10,828 nt of DNA from Bacillota bacterium (lineage in GTDB: Bacteria > Bacillota > Clostridia > Peptostreptococcales > Anaerovoracaceae): positions 1-10,828 of the forward strand of contig JAEEOX010000204.1 of the NCBI GenBank assembly GCA_016284485.1, given 5' to 3'. The notes beneath the pieces were generated by a model that had not been told where the DNA came from, made no database searches, and saw only the letters and a program-made list of their open reading frames with translations. Shown here in pieces: positions 1 through 7,419 of this stretch. The translations under genes were made by a program, and so were the position numbers. Every line of letters begins with the position of its first letter. Within the stretch, counting starts at the first letter, position 1.

Positions 1-115
1 AGTGGATTCCGATATATTAAGGATCACTAGTAATTCGAAGGCAAGGCGGCGATCCAGGCGGACGCGAGAACCCTGTCACCCCCCCATTATGAACACTACC
101 TTAACAGTATTATCC
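1..115. other. Contig-edge region without a supported gene
   Basis: I see no credible gene here. One forward frame ends at a TAG at 28-30 after reading SGFRYIKDH, which could be the tail of an upstream gene, but nine residues cannot be identified. Positions 21-36 resemble the SpeI/EcoRI part of common T-cloning vectors with one base missing. A GC-rich patch (about 40-80) leads into a run of seven C at 79-85. A short inverted repeat, GGATC at 21-25 and GATCC at 51-55, is too widely spaced for a terminator. No tRNA or rRNA fold was recognised. Confidence 0.4.
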
Positions 116-144
116 TTGAAAGCAGTGGAAAGTTATTGTATAAT
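116..144 (+). promoter_or_regulatory. Sigma-A-type promoter of the cdaA operon
   Basis: The -35 box is TTGAAA at 116-121 and the -10 box is TATAAT at 139-144, with a 17-base spacer, so five of six and six of six consensus bases match. Transcription should start near 151, giving a leader of about 60 bases before cdaA. A second TATAAT at 153-158 has no good -35 partner. The leader contains TGGC, a run of seven T and GGCC around 170-184, but I see no riboswitch fold. Confidence 0.7.
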
Positions 145-210
145 CTACTATGTATAATTGTGTGGAGTGTTGGCTTTTTTTGGCCGCATGAACTGAAAAG
201 GTAAGAATCC

Positions 211-1053
211 ATGGAACAATTCTTTCAGAACATAGCATCGAATATCGGAATAAACGATATCTTAGACATACTTATAATAACTTTCCTCGTGTATAAGCTG
301 CTGGGCTTCGTAAGGGAGACCAGGGCGGAGCAGCTGGCCAAGGGCGTAGGGATACTGCTCATCGTGGCAGTCCTGGCAAACGTCATGAGAATGTACACTC
401 TTCAGTGGCTCCTCAGCAACCTTGTAAACGTCGGACTGATCGCACTGGTCATTATCTTCCAGCCTGAACTCAGGAGACTTCTGGAGAATCTCGGAAGGCG
501 TAAGATCATTTCCAATTACAGCGGTCTGGATCTGGAGGAGGCTGAGCACATCACCCACGAGATCAGGGCTGCCCTCGAGCGCATGTCCGAGGAAAAGACC
601 GGAGCCCTCATCGTCATCGAGCGCGAGACCTCTCTCACCGACATCATCGAGACGGGCACGGTGATCCGCGCCGAGATCTCCAGAGAGATGATCGGGAACG
701 TCTTCTATGAAGGCGCGCCGCTCCACGACGGAGCATTGATCGTCAGGGGAGACAAGCTGGAAGCAGCAGGCTGCGTTCTGCCTCTCACGGAGAACAAGAA
801 CCTTTCCAAAGACCTTGGGACCAGACACAGAGCAGGCATCGGTGTCACCGAAACGTCAGACGCCCTGGTATTCATCGTGTCCGAAGAGACGGGCATCATC
901 TCCGTCGCCGAGAACGGCAGACTCAGGAGACGCCTCACAGGCACCGAGATCGAGGAACTCCTTAACACCGTATACATCGTGCCGGAGAAGGATTCTCTTC
1001 CCGACCGTATAATCAAAGCACTGAAGGGAGGCAGGAAGAATGCTGAAGAATAA
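211..1053 (+). CDS. cdaA: Membrane diadenylate cyclase CdaA (DacA)
   Basis: Makes cyclic di-AMP from two ATP at the cytoplasmic face of the membrane; c-di-AMP controls potassium and osmolyte transport and cell-wall homeostasis in Bacillota. The 280-residue length is normal for CdaA. Three N-terminal membrane helices lie at about 15-33, 42-60 and 66-84, followed by the family-typical FQPELRRLLE (83-92). The DisA_N-type catalytic domain covers about 105-260 and keeps both signature motifs, DGA at 173-175 within LHDGALIV, and RHR at 205-207 within GTRHRAG. Both are needed for ATP and metal binding, so the enzyme should be active. The ATG is preceded by AAAGG at 197-201. The last 14 bases overlap cdaR. 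Gene order and motifs make this call nearly certain. Confidence 0.97.
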   Translation: MEQFFQNIASNIGINDILDILIITFLVYKLLGFVRETRAEQLAKGVGILLIVAVLANVMRMYTLQWLLSNLVNVGLIALVIIFQPELRRLLENLGRRKIISNYSGLDLEEAEHITHEIRAALERMSEEKTGALIVIERETSLTDIIETGTVIRAEISREMIGNVFYEGAPLHDGALIVRGDKLEAAGCVLPLTENKNLSKDLGTRHRAGIGVTETSDALVFIVSEETGIISVAENGRLRRRLTGTEIEELLNTVYIVPEKDSLPDRIIKALKGGRKNAEE

Positions 1054-2233
1054 GCGATTCACATTGGTGCTTGCCTTTATTATCGCAGTGGCTCTCTGGG
1101 CTTACGTTCTGGGTGAGGTAGATCCCGAAAGGAGCATCACCATCAGGGACATACCCATCACCTACACCAACGAAGCGGCCCTTGAGGATGCGGGACTGGT
1201 GATAACCAGCGTGGACTATGACAACGTGGACGCATCTTTCAGCGCCAAGAGGTCCATAGCCAACAAAATATCCGAGGAAGACTTCCACGCCATCGCCAAC
1301 CTTTCGGGACTGACCTGGGGCGACAACGTGGTGGAGCTTTCCATAACAAAGCCCAGTTCAATAACGCTGGACAGCGTTTCTCCCCAGTACATAACCATAA
1401 CCACAGATAATTATGTGGCGGTGGAAAAAGAGATCGACATAGAGTTCTCCAATCAGATCGAGAACAAGGAACCCATGATCACCCAGCTGTCATCAGACAC
1501 CATCACTGTCTCCGGAGCGGAATCGGTGGTGAGCAAGGTGGACAGGGTAGTCGCAGAGGTGGACGCTTCCAGGATCACAGAGGAGAGCAACGCCATTTCG
1601 GTGGCTCTCAAGGCGCTGGACGCCGACGGTGCAGAGGTGGCGGAAGCCAACCTCAGCGAGTCCAACGTCACCGTTACCGCTGTCATGATGAACACTAAGA
1701 CGGTGAAGCTTTCCGTGCCCATCAAGGGACAGGACAGCGGATCCATAACCCGTGACGTCGATGTTCCGGAAGAGGTGACCATCAAGGGATCCAGCGATCT
1801 TCTGGAATGGATCGACAGCGTGGAGTGCAAGGAGATCGATCTTTCTGAGGTATATGTGGATACCACCATAATACTGGAGCCGGTGCTTCCATATGGAGTG
1901 CAGCTTGCTTCGGCATCCATGAATCCTGAGATGCAGGTCATCGTATACAACGCCTCAGAAGTAAGCTTTGAATTCGACGAAACAGACATCACCGTGACAG
2001 GTGTCAGCGAGTACACCACTGTCACCATAGAGGACGTGGAGATCCTGGTCACCGCCAAGGGAACCTTCTCGGCCATAGGATCACTTACGAAGAAAGACCT
2101 TGTGATAACCGCTGACGTTACCGGACTTTACAGCGGCAGCCACACTGTGGAACTGAAGATAACCTCCAAGGTCCCCGGTGTGGACATAGCACAGGCTGAA
2201 CCCTCCAGCGTGGTGATCAAACTAGAGATGTAA
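1040..2233 (+). CDS. cdaR: YbbR-domain regulator of diadenylate cyclase, CdaR
   Basis: In Bacillota, CdaR binds CdaA and modulates its cyclase activity. This copy has 397 residues: a short basic N-terminus, one membrane helix at about 7-25, then an extracytoplasmic part rich in beta-strand patterns. I can divide that part into roughly four YbbR-like repeats, at about 30-125, 128-215, 219-305 and 307-397, each starting with a strand pattern such as VEKEIDIEF or TVKLSVPI. Boundaries are by eye. The start overlaps the cdaA stop by 14 bases and GGAGG lies at 1027-1031, so the two are probably translationally coupled. The short distance to glmM fits the known CdaA-CdaR-GlmM complex. Sequence of YbbR proteins is poorly conserved, so the name rests on repeat pattern plus position. 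Confidence 0.93.
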   Translation: MLKNKRFTLVLAFIIAVALWAYVLGEVDPERSITIRDIPITYTNEAALEDAGLVITSVDYDNVDASFSAKRSIANKISEEDFHAIANLSGLTWGDNVVELSITKPSSITLDSVSPQYITITTDNYVAVEKEIDIEFSNQIENKEPMITQLSSDTITVSGAESVVSKVDRVVAEVDASRITEESNAISVALKALDADGAEVAEANLSESNVTVTAVMMNTKTVKLSVPIKGQDSGSITRDVDVPEEVTIKGSSDLLEWIDSVECKEIDLSEVYVDTTIILEPVLPYGVQLASASMNPEMQVIVYNASEVSFEFDETDITVTGVSEYTTVTIEDVEILVTAKGTFSAIGSLTKKDLVITADVTGLYSGSHTVELKITSKVPGVDIAQAEPSSVVIKLEM

Positions 2234-2245
2234 AAGGAGCAGTCA

Positions 2246-3598
2246 TTGGGAAGACTTTTCGGAACCGACGGAGTCAGAGGCATAGCCAACAGGGAACTGA
2301 CACCTGAACTTGCCTTCAGCCTTGGAAAGGCGCTCTGTCATGAATTAAAAAAGACTGATCCCGCCCCTACTGTAGTGATCGGCAAGGACACCAGACTGTC
2401 CTGCGATCTGCTTGAACAGGCGGTGGCCGCCGGGATCATGGTATACGGAGGCACGGTCATCAAGGCCGGCATCCTGCCTACGCCTGCGGTGGCCTGCGTC
2501 ACCATGGCCTACGGAGCGGGAGCAGGCATAGTCATCAGCGCCTCCCACAATTCCTACGAGTACAACGGGATCAAAATATTCAGCTCCGACGGCCTGAAAC
2601 TTTCAGACGCCATGGAGGAAGAGATAGAGGATCTGATACTTTCAGGCACCGACGCCGCAGAGAGACTTACGGGCACGGGCATAGGCCGCATGTACGACGC
2701 ATCAGATGACGCCAGGAGGATCTACGAGGAACACCTCATGAGCACGGTGGACTTCAAGCTTCTGGGCAAAAAGATCGTTCTGGACTGCGCCAACGGCGCC
2801 TGCTTCAAGATCGCCCCCGAGGTATTCATGAGGCTGGGTGCGGACGTATATACCATAGGAAACACCCCCGACGGCACCAACATCAACGATCACTGCGGAT
2901 CCACCTCTCCCGAGGCTCTGGCGCAGGCGGTGGTCGAGATAGGCGCCCAGGCGGGATTCGCCTTCGACGGAGACGGCGACAGACTTATCACCGTGGACGA
3001 GAAGGGGAGGATACTGGACGGCGACAGAGCCGTGGCCATATGTGCCCTTGACCTCAAGGAAGAAGGCAGACTCAGGAACATGACCGTTACCACCTCCATC
3101 ATGTCAAACACCGGACTCAGGAGGACACTGGAGAAGGAAGGCATCAGGGTGGACGTCACGGGAGTGGGCGACCGGTATGTCCTCAGCAAGATGCTGGAGA
3201 CCGGCTGCGTCCTGGGCGGAGAGCAGACCGGACACATGATCTTCAGCGAGTATGAGACTGCGGGAGACGGGATACTCAGCGCCCTGCAGCTCATGAAGGC
3301 CATGAGGAATTCAGGACTTAAACTTTCGGAACTGTCCGACAAGGTCATCATCTATCCTCAGGTCCTCATAAATGCCGGGATCAGGAACGAATACAAGAAG
3401 ACCTACATGAAGGACCCGGACATCGTAAGGCTGATAAATGACGCCGAAGATGTGCTCCGCAACAGGGGCAGGGTGGTCATCAGGACCTCCGGGACCGAGG
3501 CGGTGATCCGTGTGCTTGTTGAAGGCGATTCGGAGGATGAGATCCGGGGACTGGCCCAGGGCATCGCATCCATGATAGAAGAAAGATACGGGAAGTGA
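2246..3598 (+). CDS. glmM: Phosphoglucosamine mutase GlmM
   Basis: Interconverts glucosamine-6-phosphate and glucosamine-1-phosphate, a step toward UDP-N-acetylglucosamine and peptidoglycan. The 450 residues match the family length. All four landmarks of the alpha-D-phosphohexomutase fold are present: the phosphoserine loop SASHN (98-102, catalytic Ser100), the metal-binding loop DGDGDR (241-246), the sugar-binding loop GGEQTGH (324-330) and the C-terminal phosphate-binding RTSGTE (413-418). The start is TTG, giving the normal N-terminus MGRLFGTDGVRG; AGGAG lies at 2235-2239 and the next Met is residue 65, inside the domain, so no ATG alternative is possible. It lies 12 bases after cdaR. GlmM is known to bind and inhibit CdaA in several Bacillota. 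No glmS is in the window. Confidence 0.97.
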   Translation: MGRLFGTDGVRGIANRELTPELAFSLGKALCHELKKTDPAPTVVIGKDTRLSCDLLEQAVAAGIMVYGGTVIKAGILPTPAVACVTMAYGAGAGIVISASHNSYEYNGIKIFSSDGLKLSDAMEEEIEDLILSGTDAAERLTGTGIGRMYDASDDARRIYEEHLMSTVDFKLLGKKIVLDCANGACFKIAPEVFMRLGADVYTIGNTPDGTNINDHCGSTSPEALAQAVVEIGAQAGFAFDGDGDRLITVDEKGRILDGDRAVAICALDLKEEGRLRNMTVTTSIMSNTGLRRTLEKEGIRVDVTGVGDRYVLSKMLETGCVLGGEQTGHMIFSEYETAGDGILSALQLMKAMRNSGLKLSELSDKVIIYPQVLINAGIRNEYKKTYMKDPDIVRLINDAEDVLRNRGRVVIRTSGTEAVIRVLVEGDSEDEIRGLAQGIASMIEERYGK

Positions 3599-3628
3599 CC
3601 CGTTAAGCAAAACAAAGGAGTTTCATAA

Positions 3629-4876
3629 ATGGACTATGACATCAGAGACATAGGACTTGCGCCCTATGGACATTTAAAGATCGAATGGGTCAGAGACCAC
3701 ATGCCCCTTCTCAGATCTCTCGAGGAGAGATTCCTTAAGGAAAAGCCCTTCGAGGGAGTCAAGGTATCTCTTTCAGTACATCTGGAAGCCAAGACCGCTT
3801 ATCTGGTGAAGGTCATGGCGGCAGGCGGAGCACAGATGTCCGTCACAGGTTCCAACATTCTTTCCACTCAGGACGACGTATGCGCCGCACTGGTGGAGGA
3901 CGGAATATCGGTGTTTGCCTATCATGACGCCACTGAAGAGGAATATTTCAGGCATCTGGAGAAGTGCCTTGAGATCAAGCCCAACATCATAATCGATGAC
4001 GGCTGCGATCTGGTGACACTGATCCACAACAAAAGACCTGACCTGGCCGAAGACGTCTGGGGCGGATGTGAGGAGACCACCACAGGTATCATCAGACTGA
4101 GAGCTCTGGACAAGGCCGGACTTCTCATGTTCCCCATGATGGCGGTCAACGACGCTGACATGAAGCATCTCTTCGACAACAGATACGGCACAGGTCAGTC
4201 CACATGGGACGCCATAATGAGGAACACCAACCTCATCGTTGCAGGCAAGACAGTGGTGGTCGCAGGCTACGGCTGGGTATCCAGGGGGATCGCCATGAGA
4301 GCTGCCTCTCTTGGGGCCAGCGTCATAGTCACCGAGATCGATCCGGTGAAGGCCATCGAGGCCAAGATGGACGGCTTCACCGTCATGAAGATGGATGATG
4401 CCGCACCGCTGGGAGATATTTTCTGCACGGCAACGGGATGCATCAAGAGCATCAACACCGACCACATGCTGTCCATGAAGAACGGAGCCATCCTTACGAA
4501 CTCCGGCCATTTCAACTGCGAGGTGGACATGGAAGGCCTGTACAAGATGGCGGTATCCCATCATGAGCGCCGCCACAACGTGGAAGGCTTCATCCTTCCC
4601 AACGGCAAGGAGATCGACGTCATCGCAGACGGCAGACTGGTGAACATCGCAGGAGCAGACGGACATCCCGCTGAGATCATGGACATGAGCTTCGCGGTAC
4701 AACTCTACGGCGCCATGTACATCAAGGATCACAGAAACGAACTTCCCAGGCACCTTCTCAAGATCCCGGAGGAGATCGACAAGAAGATCGCATCCGACAG
4801 ACTTGCAGCCTGGGGGATCGAAATAGACAAATTGACCGACGAACAGAACGAGTATTTGAACAGTTGGAAGTTATAG
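3629..4876 (+). CDS. ahcY: S-adenosylhomocysteine hydrolase, short Thermotoga/archaeal type
   Basis: Reversibly cleaves S-adenosylhomocysteine to adenosine and homocysteine with bound NAD, removing the by-product of methyl transfer. At 415 residues it lacks the longer C-terminus with the tyrosine-ending tail of animal and proteobacterial enzymes and ends in EYLNSWKL, like the Thermotoga type. Expected active-site positions are visible: His51 in SVHLEAKTA, SNILSTQD (75-82), Asp123/124 in DDGCDL, EETTTG (148-153), and Lys179 and Asp183 in MKHLFDN. The NAD fold starts at about 206, with GYGWVSRG at 213-220, where the usual third glycine of GxGxxG is Ser218. A related methanogen enzyme prefers S-inosylhomocysteine, so the exact substrate is open. 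AAAGGAG at 3614-3620 sets the ATG start. It follows glmM by 30 bases. Confidence 0.93.
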   Translation: MDYDIRDIGLAPYGHLKIEWVRDHMPLLRSLEERFLKEKPFEGVKVSLSVHLEAKTAYLVKVMAAGGAQMSVTGSNILSTQDDVCAALVEDGISVFAYHDATEEEYFRHLEKCLEIKPNIIIDDGCDLVTLIHNKRPDLAEDVWGGCEETTTGIIRLRALDKAGLLMFPMMAVNDADMKHLFDNRYGTGQSTWDAIMRNTNLIVAGKTVVVAGYGWVSRGIAMRAASLGASVIVTEIDPVKAIEAKMDGFTVMKMDDAAPLGDIFCTATGCIKSINTDHMLSMKNGAILTNSGHFNCEVDMEGLYKMAVSHHERRHNVEGFILPNGKEIDVIADGRLVNIAGADGHPAEIMDMSFAVQLYGAMYIKDHRNELPRHLLKIPEEIDKKIASDRLAAWGIEIDKLTDEQNEYLNSWKL

Positions 4877-4886
4877 GAGGCGTATT

Positions 4887-5456
4887 TTGGAAATGCAGAA
4901 CATTCGGGAAGAAGCGAGAAGAGCCTGTGAAGAGATAGTTGAGATCTCCCGGATACAGGAAGGTGACATACTCATCGTAGGCTGTTCATCATCCGAGATA
5001 ATGGGTTCAAACATCGGCAAGGGCTCCAGCCTTGAGGCTGCCCAGGCCGTTTACGACGGAATAATGAGTGTGCTCAGGCCCAGAGGGATATATCTGGCTG
5101 CACAGTGCTGCGAGCATCTCAACAGATGCGTGGTGGTGGAGAAGGACGCGCTCCTTCCGGGCACCGAGATAGTGAATGCGGTGCCGCAGCTCCACGCGGG
5201 CGGATCTTTTGCGATGACAGTGTACCAGAACTGCAGGAAGCCGGTGCTGGTGGAGGAGATAAAGGCCAACGCAGGCCTTGACATAGGGGACACCCTTATA
5301 GGAATGCATCTCAAGAAAGTCGCGGTGCCTGTAAGGATCAGCCAGAAACAGATCGGAGAGGCCCACGTGGTGGCGGCCAGGACAAGACCCAAGTTCGTGG
5401 GCGGGTCCCGTGCAGTCTACGACGACGCCCTTTCCGGCGGAGACATTCCAAGATAG
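4887..5456 (+). CDS. YwlG/UPF0340 family protein (DUF436, TIGR01440)
   Basis: A conserved soluble protein of unknown function, found mainly in Bacillota. The 189 residues match YwlG-type proteins end to end, with the conserved stretches GDILIVGCSSSEIMG, AAQCCEHLNR, the PQLHAGGSFA region, DIGDTLIGMHL and VAVPVRISQKQIG-AHV, followed by a TRPKFVGGSRAVYDD end. There is no signal peptide or membrane helix. Conserved cysteines (Cys33 in GCSSSE, and the CC pair in QCCEHLNR) and His suggest a ligand or metal site, but that is inference. The start is a TTG, six bases after AGGAGG (4875-4880); an ATG two codons later lies twelve bases from it and is less likely. It begins ten bases after the hydrolase stop, so the two are almost certainly co-transcribed. 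Confidence 0.92.
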   Translation: MEMQNIREEARRACEEIVEISRIQEGDILIVGCSSSEIMGSNIGKGSSLEAAQAVYDGIMSVLRPRGIYLAAQCCEHLNRCVVVEKDALLPGTEIVNAVPQLHAGGSFAMTVYQNCRKPVLVEEIKANAGLDIGDTLIGMHLKKVAVPVRISQKQIGEAHVVAARTRPKFVGGSRAVYDDALSGGDIPR

Positions 5457-5468
5457 AGGAGGATATCT

Positions 5469-6212
5469 ATGCGTATATTAACAATAGTTTCCGGAGTCGC
5501 GCTGGTGGCTCTGGGAGGCTATCTCATAGCCAATGAAGGACTGACCTTCATCTCAGTGGCTTTCATAATCGGACTTGCTTTCATGATCTGCGGCATCATC
5601 GAAGTGCTGTCACATTCCGCCTACAGAGGAACGGACGGTGAAAGCAAGGCATGGGTACTGATCGACGGACTTACCACTTTCGCTCTGGGTACGCTGATCA
5701 TACTGGACAAAATATCCGCGGAGATCGCCGCTCCCCAGATCCTGGGTCTGTGGGTGCTGATCACAGGAATAAGGAATGCCGTGAAGGCCTGGGAGAACCT
5801 GGAAAACAGGAATACCAGCTTTTACGATCACCTCATAGTAGCCCTTCTGAACCTGATAATCGGATTCTACGTGTTCTTCGACCCTGACATTTTCGGACTG
5901 CCCTCACTGAATCTGGTGGGACTGTGCATCATAGTGCAGGGTATCAACCTGGCTCACGTAGGTGTCACCATCAAACTTCAGAAACCTGAAGCCATCAAGA
6001 CCAAGGAAGAGATGGTAACGGAGGCTGCGCTCAAGGCCAAGGAGGCCCAGCTTGCAGCAAGAGAAGCTCTGGAGGCCGCAAAGGCCGCACAGAGCCAGTT
6101 CAAGGAAGTGGCGCTCACGCCTGCTGAGATGCTGGACAAGGCGCTGAGACCCAAGCCGGTTGAAGAGGACTCCGAACCCGGCGCGGAGCAGGGAAATGAA
6201 ACAGGAATATGA
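5469..6212 (+). CDS. DUF308/HdeD-like membrane protein with charged C-terminal tail
   Basis: An integral membrane protein of 247 residues. Six hydrophobic segments can be placed at about 3-21, 26-46, 62-80, 88-105, 121-138 and 147-168, in the paired pattern typical of DUF308 (HdeD-like) proteins. HdeD in Escherichia coli is linked to acid resistance, but most family members have no known function. After residue 170 comes a hydrophilic tail: an Ala/Lys/Glu-rich stretch (178-215) expected to form a long helix, then an acidic end from 229. AGGAGG at 5457-5462 sits six bases before the ATG. The gene starts 12 bases after the DUF436 gene and its last 17 bases overlap the next gene. The tail is the unusual part; no catalytic residues are apparent. 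Confidence 0.8.
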   Translation: MRILTIVSGVALVALGGYLIANEGLTFISVAFIIGLAFMICGIIEVLSHSAYRGTDGESKAWVLIDGLTTFALGTLIILDKISAEIAAPQILGLWVLITGIRNAVKAWENLENRNTSFYDHLIVALLNLIIGFYVFFDPDIFGLPSLNLVGLCIIVQGINLAHVGVTIKLQKPEAIKTKEEMVTEAALKAKEAQLAAREALEAAKAAQSQFKEVALTPAEMLDKALRPKPVEEDSEPGAEQGNETGI

Positions 6213-7419
6213 CGCTCTGGTCATAGGCGGCGGTGCATCAGGCATGGCCGCTGCCATAACCCTTAAGAGGATGCGTCCCGCGTGGGACGTGGCCGTCCTC
6301 GAGAAAAATGACATTTTTCTGAGAAAGGTGCAGGCCTCCGGAAACGGCAGGTGCAACATCTCCAATCTGGCATGCGACGGGCTGGGGGAGGTGAAGGACT
6401 TCCTCTCAAGCGTGGGCATAAGCTTAAGAAATGACGGGGAGGGCAGACTCTACCCCTATTCGGAGGACGCAAAAGACGTTGCCAGACTTCTGATCAGGAC
6501 CGCAACGTCCATTGGCGTGGAGCTTTTGCCTGAAGCCGAAGTGGAGAGGATCAACGCCGTTCCCACGGAAAAGGATCCCAGGGGAGGCTTCAGAGTACTC
6601 ATCAAGGGAGATGATGAATATGTCTCCTGCGAGAAGCTGGTGCTGGCCACCGGCGGCAAGTCTCATGCAGAGTTCGGAACCACGGGAGACGGATACACCT
6701 TTGCGAGAAGAATGGGTCACAGCGTGACCAAACTTGTCCCCGCCCTTACGGGAGTAGAGGTCAGGGACAACATACTGAACCTCAAGGGAGTCCGGGCCAA
6801 GGCCAAGGCTTACCTTCTGAGAGACGGAGAGACCGTCTTCAGTGAGAAGGGAGAGGTGCAGTTCAGGGAGGACTCCCTTTCCGGCATCGTCATTATGAAC
6901 ATGTCGGGCAGGATCGAGACCCTTCAGAACGAATCTCCCGAGAACAGTTTCAAACATTACGAGATCAGGCTGGACCTGGCTCCCGAGTTCACATCTCAGG
7001 AGGTCAGAGACCTGATCCTGGAGAGACTCAACATGCCGGGCTTCGACGAGGAATATGCTCTCAAGAGCCTGGTGAGAGCGGAACTTGCCAGATACATAAT
7101 CAGGAAGGAAAACGTGTTTTTTGCGCGGTGGCTGGGTGAGAAGGCCTCCAAAGAGGAAATCGCGGACTTTCTGGCGGACGAGCTCAAGGACCTGAAGTTC
7201 AAGGTCAGAGGTCTCAAAGGCTGGGACGAGGCTCAGGTCACCAAGGGCGGGGTGCCGGCATCCGAGGTGGATCCGGTGACCATGGAATCCAGAATAGTCA
7301 AGGGACTTTATCTTACGGGAGAGGTCCTGGATTACGACGGTCCCTGCGGAGGATATAACCTGAACAACGCCTGGCTCACAGGGATCAAAGCGGGAAGAGG
7401 CATAGCCCAAAGCAGATGA
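6196..7419 (+). CDS. HI0933/BaiN-like FAD-dependent oxidoreductase
   Basis: A flavoprotein of the HI0933 family (TIGR00275, E. coli YhiN, Clostridium scindens BaiN). I chose the ATG at 6196, giving 407 residues, because it puts GGAG (6185-6188) at good spacing and starts with MKQEYDALVIGGGASG; a longer version from 6160 adds twelve residues unlike the family. The FAD dinucleotide loop GGGASG is at 11-16, followed by the acidic end of strand two (LEKND) and the family signature SGNGRCNISN. ATGGKSHAEFGTTGDGY lies mid-protein, and near the C-terminus TKGGVPASEVDP, TGEVLDYDGPCGGYNLNNAW completes the FAD-binding fold. Substrate is unknown: BaiN acts in bile-acid 7-dehydroxylation, but most homologues sit in genomes without that pathway and no bai genes are here. 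It overlaps DUF308 by 17 bases and the next gene by 4. Confidence 0.92.
   Translation: MKQEYDALVIGGGASGMAAAITLKRMRPAWDVAVLEKNDIFLRKVQASGNGRCNISNLACDGLGEVKDFLSSVGISLRNDGEGRLYPYSEDAKDVARLLIRTATSIGVELLPEAEVERINAVPTEKDPRGGFRVLIKGDDEYVSCEKLVLATGGKSHAEFGTTGDGYTFARRMGHSVTKLVPALTGVEVRDNILNLKGVRAKAKAYLLRDGETVFSEKGEVQFREDSLSGIVIMNMSGRIETLQNESPENSFKHYEIRLDLAPEFTSQEVRDLILERLNMPGFDEEYALKSLVRAELARYIIRKENVFFARWLGEKASKEEIADFLADELKDLKFKVRGLKGWDEAQVTKGGVPASEVDPVTMESRIVKGLYLTGEVLDYDGPCGGYNLNNAWLTGIKAGRGIAQSR

Noticed and set aside
15..60. Partial likeness to the 16S rRNA string around CTAGTAATCGCGGATCA
   Set aside because: Only about ten bases agree and the flanks do not match, so no rRNA remnant is supported.
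79..85. Run of seven C as a phase-variable tract
   Set aside because: It is outside any gene and upstream of the promoter, and may be an assembly-edge feature.
2..163. Open forward frame of about 50 codons from a GTG at position 2
   Set aside because: No ribosome binding site is visible, the translation is an arginine-rich and proline-rich string without a family look, and it spans the cdaA promoter.
3773..4753. Reverse-strand open frame of 326 codons inside the SAH hydrolase gene
   Set aside because: It is a shadow of a strongly coding forward frame; the translation is rich in His, Val and Cys with no domain, and has no ribosome binding site.
6160..6195. Longer start for the BaiN-like flavoprotein
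   Set aside because: The extra twelve residues are unlike the family and lie within the DUF308 tail; the ATG at 6196 has the ribosome binding site and fits the FAD-fold start.
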